38,621 nt of DNA from Snodgrassella gandavensis (GTDB taxonomy: Bacteria; Pseudomonadota; Gammaproteobacteria; Burkholderiales; Neisseriaceae): assembly GCF_914768025.1 (NCBI RefSeq), contig NZ_CAJZCE010000020.1, forward strand, positions 1 through 38,621, written 5' to 3'. Position 1 is the first letter of the stretch. Every line of letters starts with the position of its first letter. The translations under genes and the position numbers were made by a program. Below, piece after piece: positions 10,507 through 19,655 of this stretch. The notes below the pieces were generated by a model. The model was not told the DNA's origin, did no database searches, and saw only the letters and a program-made list of their open reading frames with translations.

Positions 10507-13071
10507 ATGAAAAAAGTAAATTTAAATATTTTATTATTTAAAATTTCAGTGGGAATGTTATCTATAATCCCTTTGTTCGCTAATGCCACAATAATTATCG
10601 ATGATTCTAATATAGGAAATTATACCAACACGGGTATTACGGCTAATAATGACAATGTCGATATAAAAACCACTTCTGCTACGGCACCACACATTGATAT
10701 GAATAGTCGCGGTACTGCGATTAGTGCAAAAAATGGCAAGGTGTTAACCATCGGTGATACGGGTAGTACTGATAAGTTTATTATTCGAAATAATGCAGCG
10801 GGTAATTATAATTCTGTTTACGGTCTTTATATAGTATCAGCTAATGTTATTACCAATAGCGAACTCGACATAAGTCTGAAAGATGGTTCAGGTATTTATA
10901 TAGCCAGTAAAGGAAGCGGCTTATTTCAAAACAAGGTCTCTATAACTGGTATAGAAAATGGCCAGTTTATCGGTATTCGTACTTACAATAATTCGGCAGC
11001 ATCCTTATCAACAGGCACATTTAATAAAGAAGTAAAAATTACTGCTTCAGGCCAAGATAGTTATGGTATTTATTCCCAAAGAAATAATAAGCCTGATGCG
11101 TTGGGCTCTAAACTAACTTTTAGGGATAAAGTTACTATCAAGATGTCTGGTAGTAATAACGCTCACGGTATTGTCTTTGACCAAATCCCATTTAAAAACG
11201 GCAATCCTGTGCTTGGCGGTGGTAGTATTATTTATTTAGAGAATGGGGTTGATCTTACCACTGATCATGGTACGTCAATTAGTATGCAGCAGGTAGGTGG
11301 CAAATTAAAGATTGATAGTGGCTTAAATGAAAACCGGATAATTTCTGAAGACGAGCATTATAATGTAATAGAAGCACTTGCTGGAGAGGTGGATATTGTT
11401 GGTAAATCTAATATTAAAGGTGATATTTATTCATCCGCTAGCAAGTTAATTGAAGGTAGCGACGTCATTACTAAAGGTGTCATTAATTTTAATCTTGCTA
11501 ATGGCTCAACGTTATTAACCTCTATGGAAAATAATGCGCTCTCTAATTCACAAGATAAAGGTGAGATTAATCTGGCCATTTCTGGTCATGATAGCCAGTG
11601 GAAAATGACCGACAGTTCAGGTATTGACTCATTAATACTTGGCGATAATGCCAAAGTGAGTTTTGGTTATGCCTATGCTGTTCCAAGTTTGGCTGCCTCT
11701 CTTGATGGTACAAATGCAATGACATTGCGCGTTGCTTCCTTGGCGGGTAATGGTATTTTTGAAATGCGAACTGCAATTGGTAAAACTTTTGCGCATGACT
11801 TGCTTAAAATAACAAGATCACAACAAGCAGCAGGTAATCATAAAATTGCCATTGTTGATAATAAAACCGGTGCGGCCACAGTAACGGGTAATGAAAAATT
11901 TACACTGGTTGAAACAGAAGGCGGTAGGGCTAATTTTGGTTTGTCTGCACCATCTTTTGATATTGGTGCCTATCAGTTTAATACGTTAACCAAAGTTAGT
12001 AATAATCGTGGTGCCGGTACAGAAGATTGGGTATTGTCAGGGTCTGTAGCTTCTAATGACAACAATAATAATACAGATGGTAATAACGGTGGCACAAATG
12101 ATAATGGCGGTCAAAACAGACCAATTTCCCCCAAACCACAATTAACGCATACCGCGCAAAACGCAGCCAGTATTCTTAACTCAAATTATTTGATGAGCTA
12201 TGTTGAAACGCAGACGTTATTGCAACGAATGGGACAAATCCGCACAAATGATATAACTCATGGTGAAGCATGGGGGCGTATCTATACTGGTAAATTAAGC
12301 TCATTTAATGACAAACGTTTATCTGATTTCGATATGAATTACTATGGTTTACAGCTCGGCATTGATCGAAAACTGGGGCACAATAATCAAGATATTTATT
12401 ACGGTATTATGGGTGGTCTGAGTAAAGGTGATGTAGATCATAATGTTGGTGATGGCAATACTAAAAGTTATTCTGTAGCGCTTTATGCCACCTTGCAAAG
12501 CCAAACCGGTTTTTATGTGGATGGCTTAGTGAAGTATATGTATATGTCTAATAAATTCAATAGTCTAACTGGTGGTGGCTATAATGTTAAAGGTCATGGT
12601 AATACTGAAGGCTTTTCAATCGGAACGGAAATTGGCAAACGTGTTCAGCTATCTTCAGCACGACAAAATGCACAAGGATGGTATTTAGAGCCTCAAGCTC
12701 AGGTTACTTTTTCTCATCAGAATGGTGCAACGATTACTGCGACCAATGGTTTGACAACTAAATTAGGTAGTTATAATTCATTGATTGCACGCGCGAGTAT
12801 TATTTTAGGTTATACAATACAAGGTAATGAAAATCCAATAGATATTTATTTTAAAACCGGCTACCTGAAAGAATTTGGTGGTGAAACGTCTTACACATTT
12901 AATCATGCGGCAAGAGAGAAATATGATTTTGGTGGTAACTGGTGGGATAACGGTATTGGTATCAATATGCAGTTAAAGCAAAGACATAATTTTTATGGTG
13001 ACGTGGTTTATTCATTGGGTAATAAGTTTGATCGAAAACAAGTAAATGTAGGATACCGATTTGATTTTTAA
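10507..13071 (+). CDS. Type V autotransporter, pertactin/AIDA-like passenger
   Basis: This is a self-exporting surface protein of 854 residues. The ATG at 10507 gives MKKVNLNILLFKISVGMLSIIPLFANA, a Sec signal peptide with likely cleavage after ANA; the upstream in-frame TTG at 10489 adds only six residues. Residues ~30-515 are rich in Ile, Gly, Asn, Ser and Thr, as in beta-helix passengers. An Asn/Gly-rich linker (about 517-538) precedes an alpha-helical plug segment. From about 585 to the end lies the 12-strand barrel, with EAWGRIYTG, alternating aromatic strands and a terminal YRFDF. No protease catalytic triad or adhesin motif is obvious, so the passenger function is unknown. The gene is AT-rich compared with its neighbours and has its own terminator. 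Confidence 0.9.
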   Translation: MKKVNLNILLFKISVGMLSIIPLFANATIIIDDSNIGNYTNTGITANNDNVDIKTTSATAPHIDMNSRGTAISAKNGKVLTIGDTGSTDKFIIRNNAAGNYNSVYGLYIVSANVITNSELDISLKDGSGIYIASKGSGLFQNKVSITGIENGQFIGIRTYNNSAASLSTGTFNKEVKITASGQDSYGIYSQRNNKPDALGSKLTFRDKVTIKMSGSNNAHGIVFDQIPFKNGNPVLGGGSIIYLENGVDLTTDHGTSISMQQVGGKLKIDSGLNENRIISEDEHYNVIEALAGEVDIVGKSNIKGDIYSSASKLIEGSDVITKGVINFNLANGSTLLTSMENNALSNSQDKGEINLAISGHDSQWKMTDSSGIDSLILGDNAKVSFGYAYAVPSLAASLDGTNAMTLRVASLAGNGIFEMRTAIGKTFAHDLLKITRSQQAAGNHKIAIVDNKTGAATVTGNEKFTLVETEGGRANFGLSAPSFDIGAYQFNTLTKVSNNRGAGTEDWVLSGSVASNDNNNNTDGNNGGTNDNGGQNRPISPKPQLTHTAQNAASILNSNYLMSYVETQTLLQRMGQIRTNDITHGEAWGRIYTGKLSSFNDKRLSDFDMNYYGLQLGIDRKLGHNNQDIYYGIMGGLSKGDVDHNVGDGNTKSYSVALYATLQSQTGFYVDGLVKYMYMSNKFNSLTGGGYNVKGHGNTEGFSIGTEIGKRVQLSSARQNAQGWYLEPQAQVTFSHQNGATITATNGLTTKLGSYNSLIARASIILGYTIQGNENPIDIYFKTGYLKEFGGETSYTFNHAAREKYDFGGNWWDNGIGINMQLKQRHNFYGDVVYSLGNKFDRKQVNVGYRFDF

Positions 13072-13172
13072 ATAAAAATATTGTTTACTTGTTGTAAAAG
13101 GAACGATTTTCGGCAAAAACCATTAGGAAAGAAATTGAATTTTTAAATTTTTCTCTGGTTTCATGATTGTAG

Positions 13173-13210
13173 TGAGTGATAATTAATTTTATCACTCATT
13201 CTTTCTTTAA
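13173..13210 (+). terminator. Terminator after the first autotransporter
   Basis: TGAGTGATAA (13173-13182) pairs with TTATCACTCA (13189-13198), giving a perfect 10-bp stem with a six-base loop, followed by the T-rich ttctttcttt. It lies about 100 bases after the autotransporter stop. Confidence 0.75.
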
Positions 13211-13616
13211 AAATTTTGCCTTATTAAATTAAGCCATAAATAGCTGTTATTAATATAAAACACCTGCGTGAAGTGGTGGCGGTGCTTATCGCTGTGCCCG
13301 TGATTAGTGATGTAAATTAAGTTGCAAGAAATGGGAAACACTTTTGCAGTGCCTAAACTGAACATTGCTGGCAGATACGCTAGGTTTATATTAAGAAATG
13401 AAATAATTAAATTTATTTGCTTGGCAATGACTCAACTACGCTTCATAACACCATTTTAAGCATGTATTTTATGCTATTGTTGTTATGATTTTTTAATTTT
13501 CACTTGCACTTGCATATATTGATGCAAATATAGATGAAAATTAAAACCGACTTGTACCGTCTCTATTTATCTTGCTGATTGCAGAGACAATACAAAGACA
13601 ATCTTAACTGCGCTTG
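13211..13616. other. AT-rich gap between the autotransporter and thrB
   Basis: These are about 400 bases without a supported gene. They contain a 14-base word shared with another intergenic region (13279-13292) and a nested inverted repeat (13491-13546), listed separately. A 42-codon frame at 13331-13459 lacks a ribosome-binding site and any recognisable similarity. Confidence 0.5.
13491..13546. repeat. Nested inverted repeat
   Basis: Outer arms TTTTAATTTTCA (13491-13502) and TGAAAATTAAAA (13535-13546) are perfect complements over 12 bases. Inside them TTGCAT (13510-13515) and ATGCAA (13522-13527) form a second stem. The structure sits about 70 bases beyond the thrB stop, so it might act in 3'-end formation, but it is AT-rich and lacks a clean T-tract on the thrB side. 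Confidence 0.6.
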
Positions 13617-14537
13617 TTAAGTCCTTAAACTCAGCAATAAATCGCGGAAAACGTTTGGATCCTTAATAAAGGTAATTTCCCCTACTTGTGGAAAATGGTA
13701 ATCAAGCAGGCGGGAAACCCAGAACCGGATGCATGCAGCCCGCTGTGCAATCGGAAAGTAATCCCGTTCGGCAACAGTTAGCGGTCGTATGCTTTCATAA
13801 CCACGCATAAATGCTTGTTGCAGGTTGTGGTCGAGATGGTTGTCTGCCCGCCGTGCCCAGTCGTTAACGGCAATGGCCAAGTCATACATGAAGTTGCCGT
13901 TACATGCATAGTAGAAATCAATAAAGCCGGCTACCTGTTCGCCATCCAGTAAGACATTATCGCGGAATAAATCGGCATGGATAATACCGGCAGGTAAATC
14001 GGTACGCTCATTTTTATCAAAAAAAGCAATTTCTGCTTGTAACAGCTGTTTGTCTTCCGCATCTAGAAATGATGATAATCGGCTACTGGCTTCGTGCCAC
14101 CAAGTGGTATAGCGCGGATTATTCATTGTTAACGGGAAGTCGGTTCCGGCTAGATGCATTTTGGCCAGCATGGCACCGGTATTGAAACATTGCTGTTCGG
14201 AAGGGCTACTGGTATCGCTACCAGACAGGCAGGTCACCAGACAGGCAGGCTTGCCAACTAGTGTACTGTCCAGACGGCCGTCGATTCGTGCAATCGGGGC
14301 GGGGCAGGCCACGCCATTGGCACTCAGGTGTTGGGTTAAATCCAGAAAGTAGGGCAGTTCAGCCTGAGTCATGGCCTCAAATACCGTCAGTACATAACGC
14401 CCTTGTGTAGTGGTAACAAAATAATTGCTGTTGGTAATGCCCTGGGCGATACCTTGCAAACTAATAAGCCGACCCAAGTGATAATCGCGCAGGAAGCTAC
14501 GCATTTCATCATCGCTAACGCTGGTATAGACAGACAT
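13617..14537 (-). CDS. thrB: Homoserine kinase (ThrB, aminoglycoside-phosphotransferase fold)
   Basis: This enzyme phosphorylates L-homoserine with ATP, the penultimate step to threonine. At 306 residues it is the type found in Neisseria and Pseudomonas, with a choline-kinase/APH-like fold rather than the GHMP fold of E. coli ThrB. The catalytic loop HADLFRDN provides His187, Asp189 and Asn194, and IDFYYA provides the metal-binding Asp207. [12 protein letters not shown] at the N-terminus matches the Neisseria start, so the ATG at 14537 is preferred over a TTG four codons upstream. asd, an earlier enzyme of the same aspartate-derived pathway, lies about 2 kb away on the same strand, separated by the symporter gene. 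Confidence 0.95.
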   Translation of the reverse strand: MSVYTSVSDDEMRSFLRDYHLGRLISLQGIAQGITNSNYFVTTTQGRYVLTVFEAMTQAELPYFLDLTQHLSANGVACPAPIARIDGRLDSTLVGKPACLVTCLSGSDTSSPSEQQCFNTGAMLAKMHLAGTDFPLTMNNPRYTTWWHEASSRLSSFLDAEDKQLLQAEIAFFDKNERTDLPAGIIHADLFRDNVLLDGEQVAGFIDFYYACNGNFMYDLAIAVNDWARRADNHLDHNLQQAFMRGYESIRPLTVAERDYFPIAQRAACIRFWVSRLLDYHFPQVGEITFIKDPNVFRDLLLSLRT

Positions 14538-14688
14538 GGACGTGACCAATCAAACAAGTTATATACGGTATAGAAATCTGAAACAGAATATTTGTTCTGT
14601 ATTAGCAGAACAGGTGCATGATAACAAAAAAATGTTGTTATCAGGCAGATGTATGCGCTAAATTATGTTGTTCAATATCTATTATGCA

Positions 14689-14719
14689 TATAATAAAAAA
14701 GCATAAGTGAATGCATAAG
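14689..14719 (+). promoter_or_regulatory. Possible promoter and direct repeat upstream of the cystine symporter
   Basis: A perfect TATAAT lies at 14689-14694 and two GCATAAG copies lie at 14701-14707 and 14713-14719, twelve bases apart. The E. coli counterpart gene ydjN is under CysB control, and CysB sites often contain paired ATAA words, so a regulator site is conceivable. No good -35 hexamer is seen, and if this -10 is used the repeats would lie around the transcript start, suggesting repression. Confidence 0.25.
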
Positions 14720-14810
14720 GGCTATTTCACAAGCTGGCGGCTTTTGCGTATCCTTGGCTGGCACTATGTATCAAATGCTGGCAGGTCTATTGCCGGCGCA
14801 GGAGTATAAA

Positions 14811-16199
14811 ATGAATTTACCTTTGCTCGCGAACACAGTTGTGTTCGCGTTGTTGTTATGGGTGCTGAGCCGTACACATGCCACTGAGTGGAGTTTATCC
14901 AGAAAAGTATTATTGGGTATGATTCTGGGTATTGTATTGGGTTTGGGGCTGCAATGCGTTTACGGCACATCCAGTCCGGTGATCGATACCTCTGTACAGT
15001 GGTTTGATGTTGTTGGTAATGGTTATGTACGGCTGTTACAGATGGTAGTAATGCCGCTGGTGTTTGTGTCAATTCTGAGTGCTGTGGCACGGCTACATAA
15101 TGCAACTCAGCTAGGCAAGATCAGCCTGATGACGATAGGGGTATTACTGTTTACTACGGCTATTGCTGCGCTGATTGGTACGCTGCTGACCAGCCTGTTT
15201 GGACTGACTGCCAGCGGACTGATTCAGGGCGAGGCTGAAACAGCACGCTTCAATGCAATTCAGACAAATTATGTAGGCAAGGTGGCCGATTTGTCGGTAC
15301 CACAATTGTTGCTGTCATTTATCCCGAAGAATCCTTTTGCTGATTTAACCGGAGCCAATCCAACTTCTATTATTAGTGTGGTGATTTTTGCTGCTTTTCT
15401 GGGCATGGCGGCTTTGAAGTTGTTCAAGGATGAGGCACCTAAGGGTGAACGGGTGTTATTGGCCATTGATACGTTGCAAAGTTGGGTGATGAAGCTGGTG
15501 CGGGTAGTGATGCTGTTAACACCGTATGGTGTACTGGCTTTAATGACCAAAGTAGTGGCTGCTTCCAATATGCAGGATATTGTCAAGCTGGGTGGCTTTG
15601 TGCTGGTATCGTATCTGGCGCTGGCACTGATGTTTGTAGTGCACGGTCTGCTGCTGGGAATATTTGGTATCAATCCGGGTAAATATTTTCAGAAAGTATG
15701 GCCGGTACTGACTTTTGCTTTTACCAGTCGTTCCAGTGCAGCTTCTATCCCACTTAATATTGAGGCGCAGACGCAGCGTTTGGGTGTGCCGAAATCTATT
15801 GCCGGTTTTGCTGCTTCCTTTGGTGCGACCATTGGCCAGAATGGCTGTGCCGGTCTGTATCCGGCCATGCTGGCAACCATGATTGCGCCGACCGTCGGTG
15901 TTAATCCTCTGGATCCATGGTGGATTGTAACACTGGTGGGGATCGTAACCATTAGTTCTGTGGGTGTGGCTGGTGTCGGTGGTGGTGCTACCTTTGCTGC
16001 GCTGATTGTACTACCGGCAATGGGCTTGCCGATTACGCTGGTAGCTTTGCTGATTTCCGTGGAACCATTGATTGATATGGGGCGTACGGCATTGAATGTC
16101 AGTGGTGCCATGACTGCCGGTACTTTAACCAGCCAGTGGCTGCATCAAACTGATAAGGCAATACTCAATAGCAAAGAACATGTTGAGCTGGTGCAGTAA
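14811..16199 (+). CDS. tcyP: L-cystine/sodium symporter, TcyP/YdjN type
   Basis: This inner-membrane importer belongs to the sodium:dicarboxylate symporter (DAACS) superfamily. The ATG at 14811 has AGGAG six bases upstream and yields 462 residues, matching E. coli YdjN (463). The in-frame upstream ATG at 14766 and the TTG at 14754 lack such a site. Recognisable stretches include [39 protein letters not shown], the serine-rich reentrant loop [13 protein letters not shown], and [15 protein letters not shown], all almost identical to my memory of YdjN. This argues for L-cystine (and perhaps sulfur-analogue) import rather than C4-dicarboxylate uptake. It is divergent from thrB and closed by its own terminator. 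Confidence 0.92.
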   Translation: MNLPLLANTVVFALLLWVLSRTHATEWSLSRKVLLGMILGIVLGLGLQCVYGTSSPVIDTSVQWFDVVGNGYVRLLQMVVMPLVFVSILSAVARLHNATQLGKISLMTIGVLLFTTAIAALIGTLLTSLFGLTASGLIQGEAETARFNAIQTNYVGKVADLSVPQLLLSFIPKNPFADLTGANPTSIISVVIFAAFLGMAALKLFKDEAPKGERVLLAIDTLQSWVMKLVRVVMLLTPYGVLALMTKVVAASNMQDIVKLGGFVLVSYLALALMFVVHGLLLGIFGINPGKYFQKVWPVLTFAFTSRSSAASIPLNIEAQTQRLGVPKSIAGFAASFGATIGQNGCAGLYPAMLATMIAPTVGVNPLDPWWIVTLVGIVTISSVGVAGVGGGATFAALIVLPAMGLPITLVALLISVEPLIDMGRTALNVSGAMTAGTLTSQWLHQTDKAILNSKEHVELVQ

Positions 16200-16234
16200 C
16201 CGTTTTGTGTTAAAGTACAAACTGCCATAGTTTG

Positions 16235-16269
16235 CAGCCAGTCTGAAACAATAGACTGGCTGATTTTTT
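16235..16269 (+). terminator. Terminator after tcyP
   Basis: CAGCCAGTCT (16235-16244) pairs with AGACTGGCTG (16253-16262) around an eight-base loop and is followed by an A and six T residues. It lies about 35 bases after the tcyP stop. Confidence 0.88.
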
Positions 16270-16320
16270 CTGGACAGAGTGCCGGAATAGTCTGGGCTGA
16301 TTGTGGTTATGGCACAGACA

Positions 16321-16355
16321 GTAAAACAGGACAGTTAAATACAAACTGTCCTGTT
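16321..16355 (-). terminator. Probable terminator of asd
   Basis: AACAGGACAGTT (16325-16336) and AACTGTCCTGTT (16344-16355) form a perfect 12-bp stem with a seven-base loop. Read on the minus strand it is followed by a short T-run (TTTTAC). It lies about 60 bases beyond the asd stop. Confidence 0.65.
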
Positions 16356-16412
16356 GCAACCAAAACTGATTAAGGCTGCGCTTCGGCCGGATTAGCTGCG
16401 CCCAGATACTGG

Positions 16413-17528
16413 TTATTTGCTTTGCAAAACAATCTGCAACATACGGCGGATGGGTTCTGCTGCACCCCATAAAAGCTGGTCGCCTACGGTAAAGGCACTG
16501 ATGTATTCGCCACCCATGCCCATCTTGCGGATACGGCCTACTGGTACAGTTAATGTGCCTGTTACTGCCGCGGGTGTGAGTTCGTGCATGGAAGCAGTTT
16601 TTTCATTGGGCACCACTTTTACCCAGTCATTGGCAGATGCCAGAATTTTTTCAATTTCAGTGACTGATAAATCCTGTTTCAGTTTCAAGGTCAATGCCTG
16701 ACTGTGGCAACGCATTGCACCCACGCGCACGCACAATCCATCAATAATAATCGGGTGTGCATTGCGGCCTAAAATCTTGTTGGTCTCTACCGCGCCTTTC
16801 CATTCTTCCTTGGACTGGCCGTTACCCAGATCGGCATCAATCCATGGAATCAGACTGCCAGCCAGTGGAACGCCAAACTGTGCCTGCGGATAGGTATCAC
16901 TGCGCAAAAAGTCGGCTACCTTGCGGTCGATAGCCAGAATGGCACTGGCCGGATCAGCCAATTCAGTGCTGACCTGTGCTTCAATCGCACCCATGGCGCT
17001 AATCAGCTCGCGCATATTCTGTGCGCCCGCACCAGATGCTGCCTGATAGGTCATGCTGGTGGCCCATTCCACCAAATCCTGCTCAAACAGGCCACCCAGC
17101 GCCATCAGCATCAGCGATACAGTACAGTTGCCACCAACAAAATCCTTGATTCCATTTGCCAGTGCAGCATCAATAACCGGACGGTTTACCGGGTCGAGAA
17201 CGATGACTGCTTTATCGCTCATGCGTAGAGTGGATGCAGCGTCAATCCAGTAACCTTGCCAGCCCTGTTCACGTAAAGGCTGGTGTACTGCTTTGGTGTA
17301 GTCGCCGCCCTGACAGGTAACAATAATATCCATTTGTGCCAGAGCATCCAGATTATGCGCATCCAGCAGAGTTTTTGCTGTCTGACCAAAATCCGGTGCT
17401 GCTGCACCGGCTGCCGATGTCGTGAAAAAATACGCATCTGCAATGCCTTGAAAATCATTTTCTTCCTGCATGCGCTGCATTAATACCGAACCCACCATAC
17501 CGCGCCAGCCAACAAAACCTACTTTCAC
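16413..17528 (-). CDS. asd: Aspartate-semialdehyde dehydrogenase
   Basis: This NADPH-dependent enzyme makes aspartate semialdehyde, the branch point to lysine/diaminopimelate, threonine and methionine. The protein has 371 residues, close to 367 in E. coli. It begins with the nucleotide-binding [17 protein letters not shown], and the catalytic nucleophile is Cys135 in GGNCTVSLM, the same number as in E. coli. Translation starts at a GTG (17526-17528), supported by AAGGAG about six bases upstream on the minus strand. The gene is divergent from murJ. This is the Gram-negative type rather than the shorter type of Gram-positive bacteria and archaea. Confidence 0.97.
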   Translation of the reverse strand: MKVGFVGWRGMVGSVLMQRMQEENDFQGIADAYFFTTSAAGAAAPDFGQTAKTLLDAHNLDALAQMDIIVTCQGGDYTKAVHQPLREQGWQGYWIDAASTLRMSDKAVIVLDPVNRPVIDAALANGIKDFVGGNCTVSLMLMALGGLFEQDLVEWATSMTYQAASGAGAQNMRELISAMGAIEAQVSTELADPASAILAIDRKVADFLRSDTYPQAQFGVPLAGSLIPWIDADLGNGQSKEEWKGAVETNKILGRNAHPIIIDGLCVRVGAMRCHSQALTLKLKQDLSVTEIEKILASANDWVKVVPNEKTASMHELTPAAVTGTLTVPVGRIRKMGMGGEYISAFTVGDQLLWGAAEPIRRMLQIVLQSK

Positions 17529-17590
17529 AAGGTGCTCCTTAAATTATTTTAATTTAATCAAAATCTCTGCTGCCAGAAATACATCCAGTC

Positions 17591-17619
17591 TTTTAACCAT
17601 AATCAGAACCATTTGTAAA
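17591..17619 (-). promoter_or_regulatory. Possible asd promoter
   Basis: On the minus strand TTTACA (17614-17619, 5 of 6 match to a -35) is 17 bases from TTAAAA (17591-17596, a weak -10). It would give a leader of about 55 bases before the GTG start. Confidence 0.3.
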
Positions 17620-17767
17620 CTGTTAATTATTGTCTGAATACATTCCTGAGCACACAGCATATATTTTGCCGGACTAATAGTGTAATTTAACGTGGTTAGT
17701 CCACTGTATAGAATCGGCAGACATTCCAGTGTACACTTTCGCCTTTGATTTTCAATTGGCATTACCG

Positions 17768-19306
17768 ATGAATTTACTGCGTACTTTGGCTAAAGTCAGC
17801 AGCATGACAATGTTGTCACGTGTGTTGGGTTTCATCCGCGACACTATCATTGCCCGCAGCTTTGGTGCAGGTATGGCTACGGATGCTTTTTTTGTGGCAT
17901 TTAAACTGCCAAATCTGCTGCGGCGTATTTTTGCCGAAGGTGCGTTTTCACAGGCTTTTGTGCCGATACTGGCAGAATATCGGGAAACTTGCTCACCAGA
18001 AGCTACTCGGGCGTTTGTGCAGCACGTGGCCGGTCTGCTTTCATTTGTACTGATTATTGTTACTGCCATCGGCATTTTGGCAGCACCGGTAGTGATTTAT
18101 ATTTCTGCACCCGGCTTTCAGCAGGATGCTGATAAATTTGCCCTATCAGTGCAGCTATTACGTATTACTTTTCCCTATATTTTTCTGATTTCGCTGTCTT
18201 CACTGGTTGGTAGCGTACTCAATACCTATCATCAGTTTATTGTTCCAGCTTTTACACCTACCTTTCTGAATATCTCTTTTATTGTGTTTGCCTTATGGCT
18301 GGCGCCTTATTTTCATCCGCCTATTCTGGCTCTGGCATGGGCTGTATTCGTGGGTGGGTTATTGCAGTTGCTGTATCAGCTACCTTATTTATTCCGGCTG
18401 GGTTTTCTTACCATGCCCAAGCTAAAATTTAGGGACAAGGCCGTTAATCGGGTATTAAAGCAAATGGCTCCGGCCATTCTGGGTGTTTCAGTGGCTCAGA
18501 TATCTCTGGTAATTAACACCATTTTTGCTTCTTATCTGCAATCTGGCTCGGTATCGTGGATGTATTATGCTGACCGGCTGATGGAATTGCCGACAGGCGT
18601 ACTCGGTGTGGCTCTGGGTACCATTCTTTTGCCTACTCTGTCTAAACACTCGGCTACCAATGATATTGCCAGTTTTTCTGCTTTGCTGGACTGGGGTTTG
18701 CGTTTGTGCATGTTGCTTACCTTGCCAGCAGCAGTAGGCATGGCCGTATTATCATTTCCACTAGTCGCCACTCTGTTTATGTACCGGCAATTCAATGAAT
18801 ACGATGCATTGATGACACAGGGTGCACTGGTGGCCTATTCTGTGGGACTGATTGGCCTGATTCTGATTAAAGTGCTCGCACCGGGGTTTTATGCCCGCCA
18901 GAACATCAAAACACCGGTGAAAATCGCCATTTTCACTTTATGCATGACGCAACTGATGAATCTGCTGTTTGTCTGGAAACTGCATCATGTTGGTCTGGCT
19001 CTGGCCATCAGTTTGGGTGCCTGTATTAATGCGGCACTGCTGTTTACCCTGTTACGGCGACATAAATTGTATACGCCCAGTCCGGGCTGGGGGCGTTTTC
19101 TGGTGCGTCTGGTTCTGGCACTGATTATCATGGGTGCCGGCCTATGGGTATTGCAGCAATGGTTACCGTTTAACTGGCATAGTAATGGCTTGGCAAAAGT
19201 TGGCCAGTTAAGTGCTTTGATTATTGCCGGTATTGTTCTTTACTTTGGTGCTTTGTTTGCATTGGGATTCCGTATACGTGATTTTCGGCGCGCTGAAGCA
19301 GAATAG
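17768..19306 (+). CDS. murJ: Lipid II flippase MurJ (MviN)
   Basis: MurJ moves the peptidoglycan precursor lipid II across the inner membrane. The ATG at 17768 gives 512 residues (E. coli 511), while the ORF is open a further 13 codons upstream without support. The protein is strongly hydrophobic throughout, consistent with about 14 membrane segments of the MOP superfamily. It carries the N-terminal family signature [61 protein letters not shown]. The arginines in that region correspond to the basic cavity residues. It is a stand-alone gene, divergent from asd and convergent with the small chorismate-utilising gene 40 bases downstream. Confidence 0.96.
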   Translation: MNLLRTLAKVSSMTMLSRVLGFIRDTIIARSFGAGMATDAFFVAFKLPNLLRRIFAEGAFSQAFVPILAEYRETCSPEATRAFVQHVAGLLSFVLIIVTAIGILAAPVVIYISAPGFQQDADKFALSVQLLRITFPYIFLISLSSLVGSVLNTYHQFIVPAFTPTFLNISFIVFALWLAPYFHPPILALAWAVFVGGLLQLLYQLPYLFRLGFLTMPKLKFRDKAVNRVLKQMAPAILGVSVAQISLVINTIFASYLQSGSVSWMYYADRLMELPTGVLGVALGTILLPTLSKHSATNDIASFSALLDWGLRLCMLLTLPAAVGMAVLSFPLVATLFMYRQFNEYDALMTQGALVAYSVGLIGLILIKVLAPGFYARQNIKTPVKIAIFTLCMTQLMNLLFVWKLHHVGLALAISLGACINAALLFTLLRRHKLYTPSPGWGRFLVRLVLALIIMGAGLWVLQQWLPFNWHSNGLAKVGQLSALIIAGIVLYFGALFALGFRIRDFRRAEAE

Positions 19307-19346
19307 GCGTGCAAGAGATTGGCTGAGTGGAAGTAAATAATTTCAA

Positions 19347-19655
19347 TTATTTGCGTTCAAACTCTTTTAATTCTTCGGCAATAAAATATTTAACCAAATC
19401 GGCGTATAATGTTTTAATTACTTCTCCATTCAACCCCAACTCATCAGCCCACTGTTTGCGCTTTTCCAGCATGCTGTTAAAACGTTCTGTGGCCTGAACA
19501 TCTGTAGTATTTTTTTTGAATTTACTGGCTGTCTTTACATAGTTAAAACGGACAGAAAGTAACTGAATCACAGTATAATCAATATGATCTATTTCTCTTC
19601 GAATGTCGCTCATATCGTGACACTCAGCAGGCGAGTGAACTGGATGGTATTGCAT
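19347..19655 (-). CDS. AroQ-type chorismate mutase / PchB-like isochorismate-pyruvate lyase
   Basis: This is a 102-residue all-helical AroQ-fold enzyme. After a ten-residue tail, SPAECHDMSDIRREIDHIDYTVIQLL aligns with the start of Pseudomonas PchB. Arg19, Arg36 and Lys47 match its catalytic Arg14, Arg31 and Lys42, and the LEKRKQWADELGL and YFIAEELKEF segments also align. The position of PchB Gln90 is Glu95 here. Real possibilities are chorismate mutase (to prephenate), isochorismate lyase (to salicylate), or both. No isochorismate synthase or siderophore gene lies nearby. A Fur-box match lies in the divergent region with nuoA. The family call is confident; the exact reaction is not. Confidence 0.85.
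   Translation of the reverse strand: MQYHPVHSPAECHDMSDIRREIDHIDYTVIQLLSVRFNYVKTASKFKKNTTDVQATERFNSMLEKRKQWADELGLNGEVIKTLYADLVKYFIAEELKEFERK

Noticed and set aside
13258-13320. Short open frame reading KHLREVVAVLIAVPVISDVN
   Set aside because: It is hydrophobic and toxin- or leader-like in composition but lacks a start codon other than ATA and a ribosome-binding site.
13331-13459. 42-codon ORF between the autotransporter and thrB
   Set aside because: It has no ribosome-binding site and no recognisable similarity, and lies in AT-rich non-coding DNA.
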